DNA of 64,000 nucleotides from Thiopseudomonas denitrificans (GTDB taxonomy: Bacteria; Pseudomonadota; Gammaproteobacteria; Pseudomonadales; Pseudomonadaceae), in NCBI RefSeq assembly GCF_002866065.1, contig NZ_LNJZ01000007.1, positions 226,388-290,387 of the forward strand. The letters are read 5' to 3'. Position numbers and translations under genes: made by a program. Below the pieces are notes generated by a model, which was not told the origin of the DNA, did no database searches, and saw nothing but the letters and a program-made list of their open reading frames with translations. This document shows positions 1-7,842 of this stretch, piece by piece (the stretch's first letter is position 1; every line of letters starts with the position of its first letter).

Positions 1-681
1 TCGCTGGGCGAGAATAACGGTGCCTTTCGTATCGACTATCAGCTTGAACTGGAAGGTGAGCTGCTCGGTGTACTGAGCGCACATAACGCTGATGCACTCG
101 ACGAGCAGGCCCTGTCCAGCCTGGAAAGCCTGACTTCCGCCCTGGTGTTTCCACTGCGCAACGCCCTAAAGTATCACGCGGTGCTGCACGCTTCCCTGCA
201 TGATCCGCTGACTGGTGTACGCAACCGTGCCGGCATGGCCGAGTTGCTGGAGCGTGACCTGCAGTCGGCTCGCCGTACCGGCACCCCATTGTCCGTACTG
301 ATGGTTGATATCGACCACTTCAAAATGGTCAATGACCAGTATGGCCACGCCGGTGGCGATGCCGCCCTGATTGCCGTGGCACAGCAACTGGAAGAGAATC
401 TGCGCACTGTCGATGCCGTGTTCCGCTTTGGCGGCGAAGAATTCATGGTGGTCCTGCCCAACACTGACATGCCCTACCTGCTGCAGGTTGCCGAGCGTTT
501 GCGCAAATCCGTGGAGGATATGGTGGTCGTACATGAAGGCCAGCGTATCAAACTGAGCCTGAGCTTCGGTGCCGCCATCGTCAGAAAAGACGAAAGCCAG
601 CATCAGCTGCTGCAGCGTGCCGACGCAGCGCTGTACATGGCCAAGGAAAATGGCCGTAACCGTGTTTGCCTGGCCGACTAA
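1..681 (+). CDS. GGDEF diguanylate cyclase, 5' end missing
   Basis: The frame is open from base 1, so the start lies outside the window; 226 residues are visible. The last ~165 residues are a GGDEF domain, which condenses two GTP into cyclic-di-GMP. It starts with the usual DPLTG motif, has the catalytic GGEEF at 430-444, and an RxxD product-inhibition site (RTVD, 403-414) exactly five residues before it, so an active, feedback-inhibited enzyme is expected. The ~55 residues before it look like the end of a sensory domain of GAF type, but too little is present to name it. It converges on rluB across a shared hairpin. Its position next to rluB resembles PA3177 near PA3179 of P. aeruginosa (recalled, not checked). 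Confidence 0.93.
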   Translation, partial: SLGENNGAFRIDYQLELEGELLGVLSAHNADALDEQALSSLESLTSALVFPLRNALKYHAVLHASLHDPLTGVRNRAGMAELLERDLQSARRTGTPLSVLMVDIDHFKMVNDQYGHAGGDAALIAVAQQLEENLRTVDAVFRFGGEEFMVVLPNTDMPYLLQVAERLRKSVEDMVVVHEGQRIKLSLSFGAAIVRKDESQHQLLQRADAALYMAKENGRNRVCLAD

Positions 682-703
682 GCCTTATTGTCCTGTTCAA
701 AAA

Positions 704-730
704 AAGAGCCTGTCGAATTGACAGGCTCTT
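704..730. terminator. Bidirectional terminator between the GGDEF gene and rluB
   Basis: An 11-bp perfect stem (704-714 with 720-730) has a 5-nt loop. An A-run lies directly before it on the plus strand, which becomes the U-tract for rluB transcripts on the minus strand. On the plus strand only a short T stretch follows, so it should stop rluB transcripts better than the diguanylate cyclase transcript. Confidence 0.85.
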
Positions 731-748
731 CGGTTTACAGCTGAAAGA

Positions 749-1675
749 TCAACGCTTGCCGCGCGGCTTGTCGGCCCCGGGCTTGCGCTGCGGCCTGCGT
801 GGCGCGGCACCCGGCTTGCTCAGGCGTCTTTCCTGGCGATCGATCTTCTCTTTGGTCTTGGGCTTGATATCCGGCAAAGCCACCGGCTCCAGGCCACACT
901 CCTTGCTCAGAATATTCACTTCCGCCTGGTTCAGTTCGCGCCAGCGGCCCACGCTCAGTGCCGAGGTCAGAAACACCGGCCCGAAACGCACGCGCTTCAA
1001 GCGGCTGACTACCAGCCCCTGGGACTCCCACAAGCGGCGCACCTCACGGTTGCGACCTTCCATCACCACGCAGTGATACCAGCGGTTGAAACCGTCACCC
1101 TCCGGCGCAGCCTGGATGTCGGTGAATTTGGCCGGGCCATCTTCCAGCACCACACCGTTTTTCAGGTTCTCGATCATTTCCTCGGTGACTTCACCGCGCA
1201 CGCGCACGGCATATTCCCGGTCCATGTTGTAGGACGGGTGCATCATGCGGTTGGCCAGCTCGCCATCGGTGGTGAAAATCAGCAGCCCGGTGGTATTGAT
1301 GTCCAGCCGGCCAATGTTGATCCAGCGACCGCTTTTCAGTCGTGGCAGACGCTCGAATACCGTCGGGCGGCCTTCCGGGTCGCGGCGGGTGCAGACTTCG
1401 CCTTCCGGCTTGTTATACAGGATCACCCGGCGCAGCGTTGCGGCTTCCTTGTCCTGTTTGACCGTTTCACCATCGACACTGATAGTGTCACGCGGTGTCA
1501 CACGCATGCCCAGATTGGCCACCAGGCCATTGACCTTGATGCGGCCATCCTTGATCCACTGTTCGGAATCACGGCGTGAGGCCACACCCAGACGCGCCAG
1601 TACCTTTTGCAGCTTTTCGCCAGCTGGCGGGGTGTTTTCTTCGGTTGTTTGTTGCTCATCGATTGTAGTGTTCAT
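749..1675 (-). CDS. rluB: 23S rRNA pseudouridine(2605) synthase RluB
   Basis: 308 residues. RluB isomerises U2605 of 23S rRNA during 50S assembly. An S4 RNA-binding domain (about 20-68) is followed by the RsuA-type catalytic domain with the GRLDINTTG motif, whose Asp125 is the predicted nucleophile. The last ~40 residues are a Lys/Arg/Pro-rich tail of the kind found on RluB and not on the shorter RsuA/RluE. The N-terminus is acidic and Thr/Glu-rich. It is a single gene, 62 bases upstream (in the direction of transcription) of nothing else on its strand except the shared terminator. RluF is the main alternative; the long basic tail favours RluB. Confidence 0.93.
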   Translation of the reverse strand: MNTTIDEQQTTEENTPPAGEKLQKVLARLGVASRRDSEQWIKDGRIKVNGLVANLGMRVTPRDTISVDGETVKQDKEAATLRRVILYNKPEGEVCTRRDPEGRPTVFERLPRLKSGRWINIGRLDINTTGLLIFTTDGELANRMMHPSYNMDREYAVRVRGEVTEEMIENLKNGVVLEDGPAKFTDIQAAPEGDGFNRWYHCVVMEGRNREVRRLWESQGLVVSRLKRVRFGPVFLTSALSVGRWRELNQAEVNILSKECGLEPVALPDIKPKTKEKIDRQERRLSKPGAAPRRPQRKPGADKPRGKR

Positions 1676-1737
1676 GTCACCTCCCGGCGGGATAAAAATA
1701 GGCGCCTAGTATAGCCTGCCCGTTACAGGGCTGCTCG

Positions 1738-2469
1738 TTAAAACAACTCCGGCAAACTATCGAAAATGGTTAAAACCTGCATGAAGTCGTCACCAGGCGG
1801 GCATTGCAGCTGTAACCGTTCACCCGTCACCGGATGATCAAACGCCAGCATCGTGGCCGCCAGCATCAGCCGTGATAAGCCGAAGCGTTCGGCAAAGTAC
1901 TGGTTGTGTCTGGTGCGGCCATAGCTGGTATCGCCAATGATCGGATGCGCAATGTGCTGCATGTGGCGGCGCAGCTGGTGCTTGCGACCGGTGAGCGGGT
2001 GCAGCTCCAGCAGGCTGTAACGGCTGTGCGGGTAACCCTCGACCTGCACGGGAATTTCCACCGTTTTTAGTCGCCGAAAACGGGTGCTGGCTTCACGAAC
2101 CGGCAGCGTCTCATCTTTAAGGCGCTTGTCGGTGGCGTGCTCGCGCAGTGCATGGTCAATCTCGCCCTGCTCCACTGGCCAGCCACGCACCAGCGCCAGA
2201 TAGGTTTTGCGCACCTTGCCATCCATCATCTGCCTGCCAAAGGCGCTGGCGCTATCGGCATCACGGGCAAACAGCAACAGCCCGGAGGTAGGCCGGTCCA
2301 GCCGGTGACAGGGGAACACATGCGCGCCACCGTTAAGTTCGCGGGCATACTGCAGGGCAAACTCGGTGGCGTGACGATCAATCGGGCTGCGGTGTACCAG
2401 CAAACCGGCGGGCTTGTGTACCGCCAGCAGCCAGGGGTCGCGGTAGAGTTCGGTGAGGGGGTTGGGCAT
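1738..2469 (-). CDS. truC: tRNA pseudouridine(65) synthase TruC
   Basis: 243 residues, RluA-family. TruC modifies U65 in the T-stem region of some tRNAs. The HRLDRPTSG motif is at about 55-63 with catalytic Asp58 (Asp54 in E. coli TruC), and a LHPLTGRKHQLRRH segment follows near 170. The lack of an N-terminal S4 domain and the short length separate it from RluA/RluC/RluD. Its ATG overlaps the stop of hsdM by one base (TAATG), so this housekeeping gene is now the last cistron behind the restriction-modification island and is probably translated by re-initiation, unless it has a promoter inside hsdM. Confidence 0.9.
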   Translation of the reverse strand: MPNPLTELYRDPWLLAVHKPAGLLVHRSPIDRHATEFALQYARELNGGAHVFPCHRLDRPTSGLLLFARDADSASAFGRQMMDGKVRKTYLALVRGWPVEQGEIDHALREHATDKRLKDETLPVREASTRFRRLKTVEIPVQVEGYPHSRYSLLELHPLTGRKHQLRRHMQHIAHPIIGDTSYGRTRHNQYFAERFGLSRLMLAATMLAFDHPVTGERLQLQCPPGDDFMQVLTIFDSLPELF

Positions 2470-3938
2470 TACAATCTGGCCAACACCGCCCGAAAGCTTT
2501 CCAGCCCGGCTTCCATGTTTTCGATGATCTCTTCTGCCAGCTCGTCCGGTTCGGGCAGGTTTTCCAGATCGGTCAAGCTTTTGTCCCGCAGCCAGAACAC
2601 ATCCAGACTGGTCTTGTCACGCGCCATCAGCTCGTCAAACGAATAACAGCGCCAGCGGCCATCGGGATTGGTATCGGCATCCCAGCTCGCCACACGCTGA
2701 GCGGGGTTGTCCGGGTTGTAGCACTGGATGAAGTCCTGCAAATCCTCAAAACGCAGCGGCTTGCGCTTGAGCGTGTGGTGAATGTTGGTGCGGTAATCGT
2801 AATACCAGACCTGTTTGGTCCATGGCTCGGGGCTGGCCGGCTGGTTATCGAAAAACAGCACGTTGGCTTTAACGCCCTGTGCGTAAAAAATGCCCGTCGG
2901 CAAACGTAAGATGGTATGCAGGTTGGTGCTTTCCAGCAGTTTTTTGCGGATGGTTTCCCCAGCTCCGCCTTCAAACAGCACGTTGTCCGGCACCACCACG
3001 GCGGCCTTGCCGGTGGTTTTCAGCATGCTGCGAATGTGTTGCACAAAATTGAGCTGTTTGTTGGAGGTGGTCGCCCAGAAGTCCTGCCGGTTATAGGTCA
3101 GATCGTCGCTTTCCTGCTCGCCTTCTTCGTTGGTAAAGCTCATCGAGCTTTTCTTGCCGAACGGCGGATTCGCCAGCACATAGTCCACACTGAGCGGGCT
3201 GGGCGCAATCAGCGCATCATTGGGCGAAATCAGGCTGTCGCCGTCCATCTCGCCGATGTTGTGCAAAAACATGTTCATCAGGCACAAGCGGCGGGTATTG
3301 GCAACAATCTCGTTGCCATAAAAAGTGCTGTTTTTCAGGAACAGCTTTTGCTCCCTGTCCAGCCGTTGCGCAGTCAGATAATCATAGGCCGCCAGAAAAA
3401 AACCACCCGTGCCGCAGGCCGGATCGGCAATGGTCTTGCCCGGCTGCGGGCGCACACATTCCACCATCGCCTGAATCAGCGGACGCGGGGTGAAATACTG
3501 TCCGGCTCCGGATTTGGTGTCCTCGGCGTTTTTCTCCAGCAGCCCTTCATAAATATCGCCTTTGACATCAGCGCCCAGCAACAGCCAGTTGGCATCGTCG
3601 ATCATGTCAATCAGCCGGTAGAGCTTGGCCGGGTCCTGAATCTTGTTTTGCGCCTTGGTAAAAATCTGCCCCAGCATGCCCTTGCGCCTGCCCAGCTCGC
3701 GCAGGATTTCCACATAGAGCATTTCCAGCGAAGCACCCTTGCTGTCTTTCAGCGCCTGCCACGAATATTGTGGCGGAATGCCCATATCGCGGCTATAGGG
3801 CGGTTTGCTGTATTCATCCGCCATTTTCAGGAAGATCAGATAGGTGAGCTGCTCCAGATAATCACCATACCCCACCCCGTCATCACGCAGGGTGGTACAG
3901 AAACTCCAGACACGGGAAACAATGGATGATGCGTTCAT
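2469..3938 (-). CDS. hsdM: Type I restriction-modification methylase HsdM
   Basis: 489 residues. HsdM transfers methyl from SAM to N6 of adenine in the bipartite site recognised by HsdS; M2S1 is the methylase and R2M2S1 the restriction enzyme. An HsdM_N helical domain (about 1-140) precedes the N6-methylase fold. The SAM motif DPACGTGGF is at 172-180 and the catalytic NPPF at 257-260, both intact, so it should be active. It is the last defence gene, about 2.2 kb downstream of hsdS with abiEi/abiEii and a gene remnant between. The 138-base gap to abiEii may carry its own promoter. It overlaps truC by one base. Confidence 0.95.
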   Translation of the reverse strand: MNASSIVSRVWSFCTTLRDDGVGYGDYLEQLTYLIFLKMADEYSKPPYSRDMGIPPQYSWQALKDSKGASLEMLYVEILRELGRRKGMLGQIFTKAQNKIQDPAKLYRLIDMIDDANWLLLGADVKGDIYEGLLEKNAEDTKSGAGQYFTPRPLIQAMVECVRPQPGKTIADPACGTGGFFLAAYDYLTAQRLDREQKLFLKNSTFYGNEIVANTRRLCLMNMFLHNIGEMDGDSLISPNDALIAPSPLSVDYVLANPPFGKKSSMSFTNEEGEQESDDLTYNRQDFWATTSNKQLNFVQHIRSMLKTTGKAAVVVPDNVLFEGGAGETIRKKLLESTNLHTILRLPTGIFYAQGVKANVLFFDNQPASPEPWTKQVWYYDYRTNIHHTLKRKPLRFEDLQDFIQCYNPDNPAQRVASWDADTNPDGRWRCYSFDELMARDKTSLDVFWLRDKSLTDLENLPEPDELAEEIIENMEAGLESFRAVLARL

Positions 3939-4076
3939 AAATAACCTAAAGACAAAGCCAGCAAATTTTCAGTTAACCACAGCTTTTGCGGATACTGGTT
4001 ACAGATATACATACAATAATTTCGTGTAACTTACGATGCGGTCTTAAGGTACACGAAAAACTCGGAGAAACTCGCA

Positions 4077-4967
4077 TTAGCCCTGAAACTTTATTCGCCG
4101 GATAATTTCCATAAAAAATTCGGGCGACCATACTTGCAGCTCTCTGGCATCACGGATAAAGGGCAGCACATCCGCCTTGGCCTTGTCGATATCCAGACTG
4201 GCGATACGCTGCTCCAGCAAGCCCAGCACGGCATCGCCAGTCAGTTGCGCAGGCAAGGCTATCTTTTGATTCTCCAGAAACGTGCAGCTTTGAGCCAGTC
4301 GTGCCTGTAAATGCACCAGATCCAGCGGGGTTCTTCTGGACACATACCAAACCAGATCGTACCAGTCCCGGCCTTTGGGGCGATTACCCCATGCCCGACA
4401 CAAAACAGCGTGCATTTTTCCAGCAAACAAACAAGGCATGGTAAAGGTCTTGATGCTGTGCGAGCGCGGCACCAGGCTGATGACCTCTTCCGTCTGAAAA
4501 TTGGGCGGTGGGTCTGTATCCACTTCCAGCTTGATTTTTACCGCCTGCCCTTTGTGAATGCCTTGGGTCATCTCTGCTGGTGCTTCGATTGCCAGCAGAT
4601 GCTCCAGCGTATTGCCCTTGATAAAGGCAGAAGCTACCGCGCTGGCACTATTCTTCTGTTTAATTTCTACACTTACAGTAAAACCATAGGCTTGCAGCGT
4701 ATCAATAATGGCTTGCCGGAACGGGGTAATATCAAAATCTGGCTGTGATTCAAGCAGGGAAAAATCCAGATCTTCAGAAAACCTCGGCAAACGATGCAAA
4801 ACCCGCAGTGCCGTGCCGCCGTAAAAAGCCGCTTGCCTGAAAAAACCGGCATCATAAAGTGCAACCAGAACAACCTCTTGCAAAATTTCACGCAATGCAT
4901 AAAAACCCGAGCTGGCGTTGCTTAAATCGTAGCGGCCAAGCATTTGGGTTATGGCTGGATGGGTCAT
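4077..4967 (-). CDS. abiEii: AbiEii-family nucleotidyltransferase toxin
   Basis: 296 residues. AbiEii/AbiGii toxins are nucleotidyltransferases that arrest growth, notably during phage infection, and are countered by AbiEi without stable protein contact (type IV toxin-antitoxin). Visible motifs are FYGGTALR (GGT at 50-52, Arg55) and RFSEDLDF with Asp66/Asp68, the nucleotide- and metal-binding residues. A later GKMHAVLCR-WGNRPKGRDWYDL segment is typical of the family. The ATG overlaps the abiEi stop by four bases (ATGA), so the pair is translationally coupled with the antitoxin first. All catalytic residues look intact. Confidence 0.9.
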   Translation of the reverse strand: MTHPAITQMLGRYDLSNASSGFYALREILQEVVLVALYDAGFFRQAAFYGGTALRVLHRLPRFSEDLDFSLLESQPDFDITPFRQAIIDTLQAYGFTVSVEIKQKNSASAVASAFIKGNTLEHLLAIEAPAEMTQGIHKGQAVKIKLEVDTDPPPNFQTEEVISLVPRSHSIKTFTMPCLFAGKMHAVLCRAWGNRPKGRDWYDLVWYVSRRTPLDLVHLQARLAQSCTFLENQKIALPAQLTGDAVLGLLEQRIASLDIDKAKADVLPFIRDARELQVWSPEFFMEIIRRIKFQG

Positions 4968-5602
4968 GGGGTCATTCTCTCTATTACGCTGGCCAATGTG
5001 GCCAGATTCCTGGAGCGGTACGCTTCGGCAATGGTTTTTATCAGCTCAACATTCATGTTTTCCGGCAAATCGGCGCGCATATCATCTAGCAGATAATCAC
5101 GCATATCCCGCTGCGACAGCGTACCGAGCCTCCTGTGATAACGAATTTTGTCACACAGCGCCTTCTCGACCGTGGCGACAAAAATACCGCCCTCAACCCG
5201 GTCAAAACGCCAGTCAACGCCCAGCGAATAGGCTTGCAACGGGATTTTTTTGTAGCTGAAGCGCCCCACCGGAGTCTCGTAGTACTTGTCATTGCGCGTG
5301 GTTGCCGAAGTCATTTCATACACTGCTTCCGGAATGATCCCGTGAAAGCTTAGCGCATACTCAAAAGACAGGTAGGAAGGCGCATACAAGCCGCCGGCAA
5401 TCGCTTTCAAGTCAAGAAGATGCTTTCGGTAGGCCGGCGCAAAGCAGTAAAAGCCTTTTTTCAGACGAATCAAATCACCCGCCCTGACCAGGCTGGCAAT
5501 TTTATTGTTGATGTTGCTCACCGTTCCCGCCAGGCGACTGCTGAGCATCTCGTGCGAGATCAGCGAAATGGGCAACTGGTTGGCAAGCTCGATGGTTTTC
5601 AC
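4964..5602 (-). CDS. abiEi: AbiEi-family antitoxin / transcriptional regulator
   Basis: 212 residues from a GTG start; no in-frame ATG lies upstream before a stop. AbiEi proteins neutralise AbiEii and repress their own promoter through an N-terminal winged helix. Residues 1-50 look like that helix (a short HTH ending in LIRLKKGFYCF), and the C-terminal region has the AbiEi pattern LYAPSYLSFEYALSFHGIIPE followed by a beta-rich domain. It is coupled to abiEii by an ATGA overlap. An inverted repeat lies 20-40 bases upstream of its start, a plausible self-binding site. Confidence 0.85.
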   Translation of the reverse strand: MKTIELANQLPISLISHEMLSSRLAGTVSNINNKIASLVRAGDLIRLKKGFYCFAPAYRKHLLDLKAIAGGLYAPSYLSFEYALSFHGIIPEAVYEMTSATTRNDKYYETPVGRFSYKKIPLQAYSLGVDWRFDRVEGGIFVATVEKALCDKIRYHRRLGTLSQRDMRDYLLDDMRADLPENMNVELIKTIAEAYRSRNLATLASVIERMTP

Positions 5603-5621
5603 TGGCGCTTTTCACCATGAG

Positions 5622-5642
5622 TAATACTGGATAAGAGTATTA
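5622..5642. promoter_or_regulatory. Inverted repeat in the abiEi promoter region
   Basis: TAATACT at 5622-5628 and AGTATTA at 5636-5642 form a 7-bp inverted repeat with a 7-base spacer, 20 bases upstream of the abiEi GTG. On the minus strand an AT-rich TATAGATAAT stretch overlaps its outer edge and could supply a -10. AbiEi proteins are known to repress by binding inverted repeats upstream of their gene; assignment of this repeat is inference. Confidence 0.5.
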
Positions 5643-5684
5643 TCTATACCAGACTATGGGTGTGCAAGCAAAAATAAGGCGCTA

Positions 5685-5988
5685 TCACAGGGCTGTCAGC
5701 AACTGCCTGCCCAGAGCGGTCAGGCGGTATTTTTGGGTTGGGCTGCGGGGTGCGTCTGGCTGGGTCATTTCGATCAGGCCAGCGTCTAACGCCGGGTTCA
5801 GATAGTTTTCTAAAAAAGTCGCCCTGTGTCTCAAGCTGACCGCTTGCATAAGCTCCTTGGTGCTTACCCCCATATCTTAACGAGGAAAGCAGTTTTTTTA
5901 CTTGTTCGGTTACTTGTTCAGCTACTTGTTCGGCTACTTGTTCGGTTACTTGGTGGGCTACTTGGTGGGTTACTTGGTGGGGGCTTGG
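5685..5988 (-). pseudogene. Remnant of an AlbA_2/Schlafen-type ATP-binding protein (C-terminal part)
   Basis: Two adjacent minus-strand frames together resemble the C-terminus of the AlbA_2/HATPase-4 proteins often found inside type I restriction loci: a tandem (T/A)(E/H)QV linker, then KKLLSSL, then a winged helix (STKELMQAV...LENYLNPALDAGLIEMTQPDAPRSPTQKYRLT, given here in parts). The linker frame and the winged-helix frame differ by one base. Removing one G from the five-G run (C5867-C5871 on the plus strand) would fuse them as LRYGVSTKEL. Upstream of the linker the frame hits a stop at 5989-5991 and no AlbA or ATPase domain is present, so the gene is truncated as well as frameshifted. A 62-residue open frame (5685-5873) could still be made but has no obvious start signal. 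Confidence 0.75.
5900..5983. repeat. Seven 12-bp tandem repeats
   Basis: Seven consecutive 12-bp units starting ACTTG(T/G)T(C/G)GG(C/T)T, four of one subtype then three of another. On the minus strand each unit encodes (T/A)-(E/H)-Q-V, matching the repetitive linker of the remnant gene. It is therefore a coding repeat, not a CRISPR or intergenic satellite. Repeat number probably varies between strains. Confidence 0.85.
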
Positions 5989-6060
5989 TTAGCTCACTGA
6001 ACGCCCTGTTTCTAACTAAGCCAAGGAAAACTGCGAGTTAAAATGAAAATAATAGCGCCC

Positions 6061-6095
6061 CTTGCAAATCCACTTTTGAAAAGTGAATTTGCAAG
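6061..6095. repeat. 17-bp inverted repeat downstream of hsdS
   Basis: Arms 6061-6077 and 6079-6095 pair over 17 bp with one mismatch around a single central base. It lies 36 bases past the hsdS stop in the direction of transcription. There is no U-tract after it, so it is not a standard intrinsic terminator. It could protect or end the hsdR-hsdS message, or mark an old insertion junction next to the decayed gene. Confidence 0.7.
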
Positions 6096-6130
6096 AAAGG
6101 CAGGGCAAGCCCAAGTTCTGCAACAATTAA

Positions 6131-7603
6131 CTAAACAAGTCTTCCCGAGAATGCTTTTTTCAGGATTGACTGACGCAACAACTCGACCTTGGCTAACGCC
6201 GCTTCGATTTCTTTTTCGTTTTGCTCAATTATGGATAGTTTTTCTTCGAGCTGATTAACTATTTCTTGTTGCTCAGCGAACGAACAATAAGGAAGTGAAT
6301 ACTCTGCAAGCCTTGTTTGATTAATAAAAGGTATATTTACACCTCTTAGTTCATTTTTTAGCTTACTCGTAAAGTGAGAGCTTTGAAGAAAATATAAAAA
6401 ATATTTAGAAATTGAATAATTATTAAAGCTAAACTTTCCCACGCGCTGATAAAGAATAGAAGGACAGTCTTGCTTTCCAAGAATTGCAACTTTAAGCGAA
6501 TCACCGAGCATAGGGCGATTTAAAGCCATAACTAGATCACCCTCTTCTAGAATCAAGTTTTGATACATATCTTTAAAGTTTTCTGGCAGGTATGCCGTGC
6601 TTTCCCATATAGTTTTTCCGAAGCCAACATTTGCTATTTGAAATAATCGAACTCCAGACTCTGAGTAGTCTGACTTTTTAAATGCGAAACCAGAAAGCAT
6701 TTCATAAAATGAACCGAAGCGGTGCCAGATCCAACTATCAGGTATCGGTGCCAGCTCAGATATTTCATTCAAAGAGAGCGGTTCCGTATTTTTAAACTTT
6801 GCAGGTTTCCTAGGAATTCTACCTTCCTTTCCTTGCGCTTCCCAGTCTTTTACTGCTTGCTGCCATTTTTCAAGCTGCTGCTGATAACGGGCTTCACGTT
6901 CTTGCTGGATACGGGCAAGCAGTTGCTCAGGGTTTTCCAGCTTATCGGGGTTATCTTTACGCCATTGTTCGGTGAGTTTGCCTTCAAAGGCATGTTTGAG
7001 TAGAGATTGGCGGTAAATTTTTAGCTGTTCTTGAGTCGTCTTTAAGCTAGCAATGCCGCTGTCTAGCTCACTAAATAACTCTTCTATTTTAGTAACTATT
7101 TTCTCTTGAGCACTCAAAGAGGGAATGGCAATTAATGCATTCTGCAAATATTGAGCTGGGACACGTCTTTGCCCAACGGCTCCCGTCATATTGTGTTCTG
7201 CATCTGAACGAAACTGTTTAGAAGACACAACATAGTAAATATATTTTGCCAGAACGTCTTTATTGACTCGTATGACATGGAACTCGGTCGAGCCAAATCC
7301 GACTCCGTTTTTGAGCCTTGGAACAACCGCCATCTTTCCGTTTTCCATGCAAGGCGTTATTTTGGCGAACAGCACATCATTTTCAACAAACCCCGTATAT
7401 CCTTTTTTTACTTCAATAAAATTACGACTTTCAGAAACATCAATCTTGCCACTTTCTGCTTCAACTGCTGCCATCGGCACAAATGAAACTTCTGTTTCAT
7501 CGTCAATCGCACTCTTATCGAGCCTTGGATTAATACTGGCAATTTCACCAAGGGGTTTAAGCTTCCACCCTTCAGGTAACTGCTGATTTATTTGCTCTTG
7601 CAC
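6131..7603 (-). CDS. hsdS: Type I restriction-modification specificity subunit HsdS
   Basis: 490 residues. HsdS reads the bipartite DNA target and holds the two HsdM and two HsdR subunits. The layout is TRD1 (about 1-170), a central helical spacer (170-270, with KIEELFSELDSGIASL and a charged Gln/Glu-rich coil), TRD2 (about 275-430) and a second conserved helix (440-490) ending LLRQSILKKAFSGRLV, the usual HsdS finish. The DNA of both TRDs is visibly AT-rich, most strongly TRD2 (about 6240-6720), while the spacer is close to genome composition, the usual trace of TRD exchange. It follows hsdR after a 239-base gap holding a long inverted repeat. Confidence 0.95.
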   Translation of the reverse strand: MQEQINQQLPEGWKLKPLGEIASINPRLDKSAIDDETEVSFVPMAAVEAESGKIDVSESRNFIEVKKGYTGFVENDVLFAKITPCMENGKMAVVPRLKNGVGFGSTEFHVIRVNKDVLAKYIYYVVSSKQFRSDAEHNMTGAVGQRRVPAQYLQNALIAIPSLSAQEKIVTKIEELFSELDSGIASLKTTQEQLKIYRQSLLKHAFEGKLTEQWRKDNPDKLENPEQLLARIQQEREARYQQQLEKWQQAVKDWEAQGKEGRIPRKPAKFKNTEPLSLNEISELAPIPDSWIWHRFGSFYEMLSGFAFKKSDYSESGVRLFQIANVGFGKTIWESTAYLPENFKDMYQNLILEEGDLVMALNRPMLGDSLKVAILGKQDCPSILYQRVGKFSFNNYSISKYFLYFLQSSHFTSKLKNELRGVNIPFINQTRLAEYSLPYCSFAEQQEIVNQLEEKLSIIEQNEKEIEAALAKVELLRQSILKKAFSGRLV

Positions 7604-7669
7604 TCTTTTTCGCCTTGTCAGTACGTAATTCTTAATCTACAACCCAAAACACATCTCAGCCTATACACC

Positions 7670-7697
7670 GCGACAGCAGCCCGGCACAGCCGGGCCA
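7670..7697. repeat. Dispersed 28-bp repeat, copy 1
   Basis: This 28-bp stretch containing GACAGCAGCCCGGC and the small palindrome CCCGGC-N-GCCGGG recurs at 43715-43742 with 27 of 28 bases identical. Both copies sit just past the 3' end of a minus-strand gene or between two such genes, and both have a further GC-rich hairpin on one side. Confidence 0.75.
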
Positions 7698-7724
7698 TTC
7701 CCCCCAACCAGCACGTGGCATGAC

Positions 7725-7820
7725 GGGGTGCAGGCAAGGCCGGAGCAAAGCATCAGCACCTGTGCCGAAGCTCGCTTCGGTGCGGGTGCGTAGCTTTGCG
7801 CAGCGCCTTGCCCGCACCCC
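7725..7820. repeat. 96-bp imperfect inverted repeat between hsdR and hsdS
   Basis: Outer arms 7725-7740 and 7805-7820 pair over 16 bp with one mismatch. Inside, GCAAAGC pairs with GCTTTGC, and the centre (about 7757-7790) folds again as GTGCCGAAG-CTCG-CTTCGGTGC. The whole forms one long near-continuous hairpin in the hsdR-hsdS intergenic region. It could be a miniature transposable element, an mRNA stabiliser separating hsdR from hsdS, or a partial terminator. I see no U-tract. A short open frame across it (7661-7846) is not credible as a gene. Confidence 0.75.
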
Positions 7821-7842
7821 ACAACCACAGCGCAAAAAATCA

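Noticed and set aside
5900-5983. Possible CRISPR or satellite from 12-bp repeats
   Set aside because: Units are directly adjacent without spacers and encode the (T/A)(E/H)QV linker on the minus strand.
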